The position numbers were made by a program, and so were the translations under genes. From Streptomyces galbus (GTDB lineage Bacteria; Actinomycetota; Actinomycetes; Streptomycetales; Streptomycetaceae): a stretch of DNA of 64,000 nt. The notes beneath the pieces are model-generated. The model was not told the DNA's origin, did not search any database, and saw only the letters and a program-made list of their open reading frames with translations. Each line of letters starts with the position of its first letter. The stretch's first letter is position 1. Location of the stretch: assembly GCF_005280195.1 (NCBI RefSeq), contig NZ_SZPR01000031.1, positions 159,080 through 223,079 on the forward strand, given 5' to 3'. Of this stretch, positions 61,442-64,000 are shown one piece after another.

Positions 61442-63055
61442 CTACTCGGCGGGCTCGACCCCGGCGCGCAGCAGCCCGTAGGTGCAGGCGTCCTCCAGGG
61501 CCTGCCAGGAGGCGGCGATGACGTTGTCCGCGACGCCCACCGTGGACCACTCCCCCGTGCCGTCCGACGTGGAGATCAGGACGCGCGTGGTGGACGAGGT
61601 GCCGTGCTTGCCCTCCAGGATGCGGACCTTGTAGTCGACCAGCTCCAGCTTGGCGAGCTGGGGGTAGATCTTCTCCAGCGCCACCCGCAGGGCCCGGTCC
61701 AGGGCGTTGACCGGGCCGTTGCCCTCGGCGGTGGCGACGATGCGCTCGCCCTTGGCCCACAGCTTGACCGTGGCCTCGTTGGCGTGGGTGCCGTCGGGGC
61801 GGTCCTCGACGATGGCCCGCCAGGACTCGACCTCGAAGTAGCGCAGCGGACGGCCGCCCTGGACCTCCGTGCGCAGCAGCAGCTCGAAGCTGGCGTCGGC
61901 CGCCTCGTAGGTGTAGCCCTTCAGCTCGCGTTCCTTGACGCGCTCGACGACCCGGCCGACCAGCTCGCGGTCGTCGCCCAGGTCGATGCCCAGCTCCTTG
62001 CCCTTGAGCTCGATCGAGGCGCGGCCCGCCATGTCGGAGACCAGCATCCGCATGGTGTTGCCGACCTGCTCGGGGTCGATGTGCTGGTACAGGTCCGGGT
62101 CGACCTTGATGGCGGAGGCGTGCAGGCCCGCCTTGTGCGCGAAGGCGGACAGGCCGACGTAGGGCTGGTGGGTGGAGGGCGTCAGGTTGACGACCTCGGC
62201 GATGGCGTGGGAGATCCGGGTGGTCTCGCGCAGCCGGCCCTCGGGCAGCACCTTCTTGCCGTACTTCAGCTCCAGCGCGGCGACCACCGGGAAGAGGTTG
62301 GCGTTGCCGACGCGCTCGCCGTAGCCGTTCGCCGTGCACTGCACGTGGGTCGCGCCCGCGTCGACCGCGGCGAGGGTGTTGGCGACCGCGCAGCCGGTGT
62401 CGTCCTGGGCGTGGATGCCGAGGCGGGCCCCGGTGTCGGCGAGGACGGTGGAGACGACGGCGTGGACCTGGGCGGGGAGCATGCCGCCGTTGGTGTCGCA
62501 CAGGACGACCACGTCCGCGCCGGCCTCGGCGGCGGCCCGCACGACGGCCTTGGCGTACTCGGCGTTGGCGCGGTAGCCGTCGAAGAAGTGCTCGCAGTCG
62601 ACGAACACCCGGCGGCCCTGGGCGCGCAGGTGGGAGACGGTGTCGCGGACCATCTCCAGGTTCTCCTCGAGCGTGGTGCGCAGGGCGAGTTCCACGTGCC
62701 GGTCGTGCGCCTTGGCGACCAGCGTGACGACCGGGGCGCCCGACTCCAGGAGCGCCTTGACCTGCGGGTCCTCTGCGGCCGTCGCGCCGGCCCGGCGGGT
62801 GGCGCCGAAGGCGACGAGCTGGGCGTGCCGGAAGTCGATCTCCGCGCGGGCGCGGGCGAAGAACTCGGTGTCGCGGGGGTTCGCGCCGGGCCAGCCGCCC
62901 TCGATGAAGCCGACGCCGAAGTCGTCCAGGTGCCGTGCGATGGCGAGCTTGTCGGCGACGGTCAGGTTGATGCCCTCGCGCTGGGCACCGTCGCGCAGGG
63001 TGGTGTCGAAGACGTGGAAGGCGTCGTCGAGCTCGCTGGTTGCCGTCTCGGTCAT
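61442..63055 (-). CDS. cimA: (R)-citramalate synthase
   Basis: CimA condenses pyruvate and acetyl-CoA to citramalate, entering isoleucine synthesis via 2-oxobutyrate. The 537-residue DRE-TIM protein has FDTTLRDGAQREGINLTVADK (catalytic Asp-Arg pair), GFIEGGWPGANPRD, the metal motif GIHAQDDTGCAVANTLAAVDAG with HAQDD in place of LeuA HxH variants, and AGLHASA. A C-terminal regulatory domain of about 150 residues follows (VKLWAKGERIVATAEGNGPVNALDRAL). The ATG at 63055 has AGGAG ten bases upstream. A terminator-like hairpin and possible leader peptide upstream could form an attenuator. Confidence 0.95.
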   Translation of the reverse strand: MTETATSELDDAFHVFDTTLRDGAQREGINLTVADKLAIARHLDDFGVGFIEGGWPGANPRDTEFFARARAEIDFRHAQLVAFGATRRAGATAAEDPQVKALLESGAPVVTLVAKAHDRHVELALRTTLEENLEMVRDTVSHLRAQGRRVFVDCEHFFDGYRANAEYAKAVVRAAAEAGADVVVLCDTNGGMLPAQVHAVVSTVLADTGARLGIHAQDDTGCAVANTLAAVDAGATHVQCTANGYGERVGNANLFPVVAALELKYGKKVLPEGRLRETTRISHAIAEVVNLTPSTHQPYVGLSAFAHKAGLHASAIKVDPDLYQHIDPEQVGNTMRMLVSDMAGRASIELKGKELGIDLGDDRELVGRVVERVKERELKGYTYEAADASFELLLRTEVQGGRPLRYFEVESWRAIVEDRPDGTHANEATVKLWAKGERIVATAEGNGPVNALDRALRVALEKIYPQLAKLELVDYKVRILEGKHGTSSTTRVLISTSDGTGEWSTVGVADNVIAASWQALEDACTYGLLRAGVEPAE

Positions 63056-63168
63056 GGTCTGAAGGCTCCTGATGTCGGATCTCGGTCTACCGGAATGACC
63101 GGCTCCACCGCCCCCATGCTCCCGCGCGCTCTCGCTCCCGGCTGCGGGTGGGCCAGAAAAGCGAAAAA

Positions 63169-63188
63169 CCTCTCGCGGGTGCGAGAGG
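63169..63188 (-). terminator. Rho-independent terminator upstream of cimA (possible attenuator)
   Basis: On the minus strand CCTCTCGC-ACCC-GCGAGAGG, followed by TTTTTCGCTTTT, a textbook terminator. It lies 114 bases upstream of cimA and 151 bases after the TetR stop. It may end the TetR transcript, or act as a regulated attenuator in a long cimA leader. Confidence 0.7.
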
Positions 63189-63220
63189 TCTGCGCGCGGG
63201 TCGAGGCGACGGTGGCCGCT

Positions 63221-63240
63221 CTCGTACCTGGTCGTACGAG
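63221..63240 (-). promoter_or_regulatory. Upstream hairpin that could compete with the terminator
   Basis: CTCGTAC-N6-GTACGAG is a perfect 7-bp stem. Its 3' arm continues to CGAGAG, which can pair with CTCTCG in the 5' arm of the terminator at 63169-63188. The two structures are thus mutually exclusive, as in attenuators. Confidence 0.4.
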
Positions 63241-63244
63241 GCGG

Positions 63245-63280
63245 TCACTGCGGACCGGCGCGCCTGCTGCCAATAATCAT
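63245..63280 (-). CDS. Possible leader peptide MIIGSRRAGPQ
   Basis: An 11-codon frame starting ATG at 63280 with two consecutive Ile codons (the end product of the CimA pathway) and stopping five bases before the upstream hairpin. No ribosome binding site is visible and the Ile codons are some distance from the hairpin, so this is uncertain. Confidence 0.25.
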   Translation of the reverse strand: MIIGSRRAGPQ

Positions 63281-63338
63281 GGCGAACGAGAGCACGGTGG
63301 CAGTCTGGCACAGGCCGCCCGGCAGCTCACCGTCCGTC

Positions 63339-63941
63339 TCAGGATGCGAACAGCGCGTCGTCCAGGAACGCGTGGACGTGGGCGAGCACCTGCGCGCGGT
63401 CGGTGCCGCGCAGGCCGATCGCCACGTGGATGGAGAAGCCGTCGAGCAGGGCGCGCAGCCGGGCGGCGAACCGGTCGGGGTCGACGCCGCGGAACTCGCC
63501 GCGCGAGACGCCCTCGGCGAGCAGGGCCACCAGGTCGCGGTGCCAGGCGCCCTCGATGGCGGCCTGCCGCTCGCGGGCGGCCGACTCGGCATCGGCGTTC
63601 TGCGAGCGGTTCCAGACCTCCAGCCAGAGCGTCCAGTGCGGGTCGCGGTGGCCGTCGGGGACGTACAGGTCGACGTAGGCGGCGAGGCGGTCGCGGGCCG
63701 TGCCGGGGCGGGCCAGCAGGCGGGCGCGCTCGGCGCCCAGGCGGCCCTCGCTCCACTCCAGGGTGCGCAGCAGGAGCTCGTCCTTGGAGCCGAAGTAGTA
63801 GAGCAGGTGGCCGCTGCTCATGCCCACCTCGCGGCCGAGGGCGGCCATGGTGAGCCGCTCCAGGCCGCGTTCGGCGATCATCGCCATGGCCGCGGCGAGG
63901 ACCTCCTCGCGGGGCGGCGCCTGTCTGCGCCCACCGGCCAT
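63339..63941 (-). CDS. TetR-family transcriptional regulator
   Basis: The protein has 200 residues. The TetR helix-turn-helix lies at about 10-60: REEVLAAAMAMIAERGLERLTMAALGREVGMSSGHLLYYFGSKDELL. The C-terminal ligand domain is helical (TLWLEVWNRSQNADAESA). The pattern GHLLYYF is as in BetI-like/TetR_C_6 members. The ATG at 63941 has AGGGGG upstream; an in-frame ATG 19 codons earlier would overlap the agmatine deiminase gene and has no matching sequence. It lies ten bases after agmatine deiminase, so it is likely co-transcribed and may control it. Confidence 0.9.
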   Translation of the reverse strand: MAGGRRQAPPREEVLAAAMAMIAERGLERLTMAALGREVGMSSGHLLYYFGSKDELLLRTLEWSEGRLGAERARLLARPGTARDRLAAYVDLYVPDGHRDPHWTLWLEVWNRSQNADAESAARERQAAIEGAWHRDLVALLAEGVSRGEFRGVDPDRFAARLRALLDGFSIHVAIGLRGTDRAQVLAHVHAFLDDALFAS

Positions 63942-63951
63942 GCGCTGCCCC

Positions 63952-64000
63952 CTAGATCCTCGGCTGCTGTTGCGTGATGCAGTGGATGCCACCGCCACCG
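63952..64000 (-). CDS. aguA: Agmatine deiminase, C-terminal end only
   Basis: The last 15 codons read GGGGIHCITQQQPRI and stop at 63952. GGGIHCITQQ is the C-terminal active-site sequence of agmatine deiminases; the Cys is the catalytic nucleophile. The enzyme hydrolyses agmatine to N-carbamoylputrescine in putrescine formation. The remainder is beyond the window, so no start can be assigned. Confidence 0.8.
   Translation of the reverse strand, partial: GGGGIHCITQQQPRI

Overview
The window is chromosomal DNA from a Streptomyces or a very close relative. Evidence: very high G+C with third codon positions dominated by G/C, many GTG starts, GGAGG-type ribosome binding sites, a histone-tailed HU protein (HupS type), an NdgR-type IclR regulator next to leuCD, an acyl-CoA carboxylase beta/epsilon pair, and two complete conservons (CvnA-B-C-D). 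The gene order smc ... rnc-rpmF ... coaD-rsmD-recG ... rpmB-thiD-thiL ... ddl-gpsA-plsC ... hupS ... leuD-leuC/ndgR ... gltX ... cvn ... pccB is, from memory, the core order of Streptomyces chromosomes, so most of the window is conserved housekeeping territory.

Layout. 192-4894: smc, a small coiled-coil gene and acylphosphatase, all on the minus strand. 5088-7078: a membrane-anchored CAP-domain protein and a lower-GC small secreted protein with its own promoter. 7367-8456: a flavodoxin-like oxidoreductase divergent from its probable HxlR regulator. 8429-15855: a long minus-strand block, recG, rsmD, coaD, a coiled-coil protein with an internal duplication, the DUF177 protein (probable CTG start), rpmF, rnc, mutM. 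16021-20900: a translationally coupled Hsp90 paralogue and giant TPR protein sitting between recG and the DAK/FakA-like gene. 20936-25976: the FakA-like gene, rpmB, thiD-thiL, a stand-alone RAM domain and a lipoprotein. 25996-29810: plsC-gpsA-ddl with divergent cofC. 30117-33448: hupS and leuC-leuD, with ndgR divergent. 34456-35645: a DUF4188 protein divergent from a MerR regulator. 35701-36211: five tRNA genes (Gln, Glu, Glu, Gln, Glu in transcription order). 36304-39746: a HAD hydrolase, gltX coupled to an FAH-family gene, and a 56-residue protein with a repeated ANPRRT motif. 40364-51072: conservons 1 and 2 in tandem. 51159-53994: carboxylase epsilon and beta subunits, and a YceI protein. 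54085-60563: a TPM-domain protein and a divergent pair of secreted glycosidases (GH3, GH30). 60563-60722: a MITE-like inverted-repeat element. 60802-64000: a GOLPH3-like protein, cimA, a TetR regulator and the last codons of agmatine deiminase.

How it fits together. The window combines chromosome organisation (Smc, HupS), RNA/ribosome genes (Rnc, L32, L28, RsmD, tRNAs, GltX), cofactor and lipid/wall precursor supply (CoaD, ThiD/ThiL, PlsC, GpsA, Ddl), branched-chain amino-acid synthesis (LeuCD, NdgR, CimA) and actinobacterial signalling (conservons). The features most worth following are the Hsp90-TPR pair, the ANPRRT mini-protein beside conservon 1, conversion-like identity between the two cvnD genes, the MITE that supplies the GH30 stop codon region, and a possible attenuator upstream of cimA. 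Everything here was read by eye; no alignments, folding programs or database searches were run.
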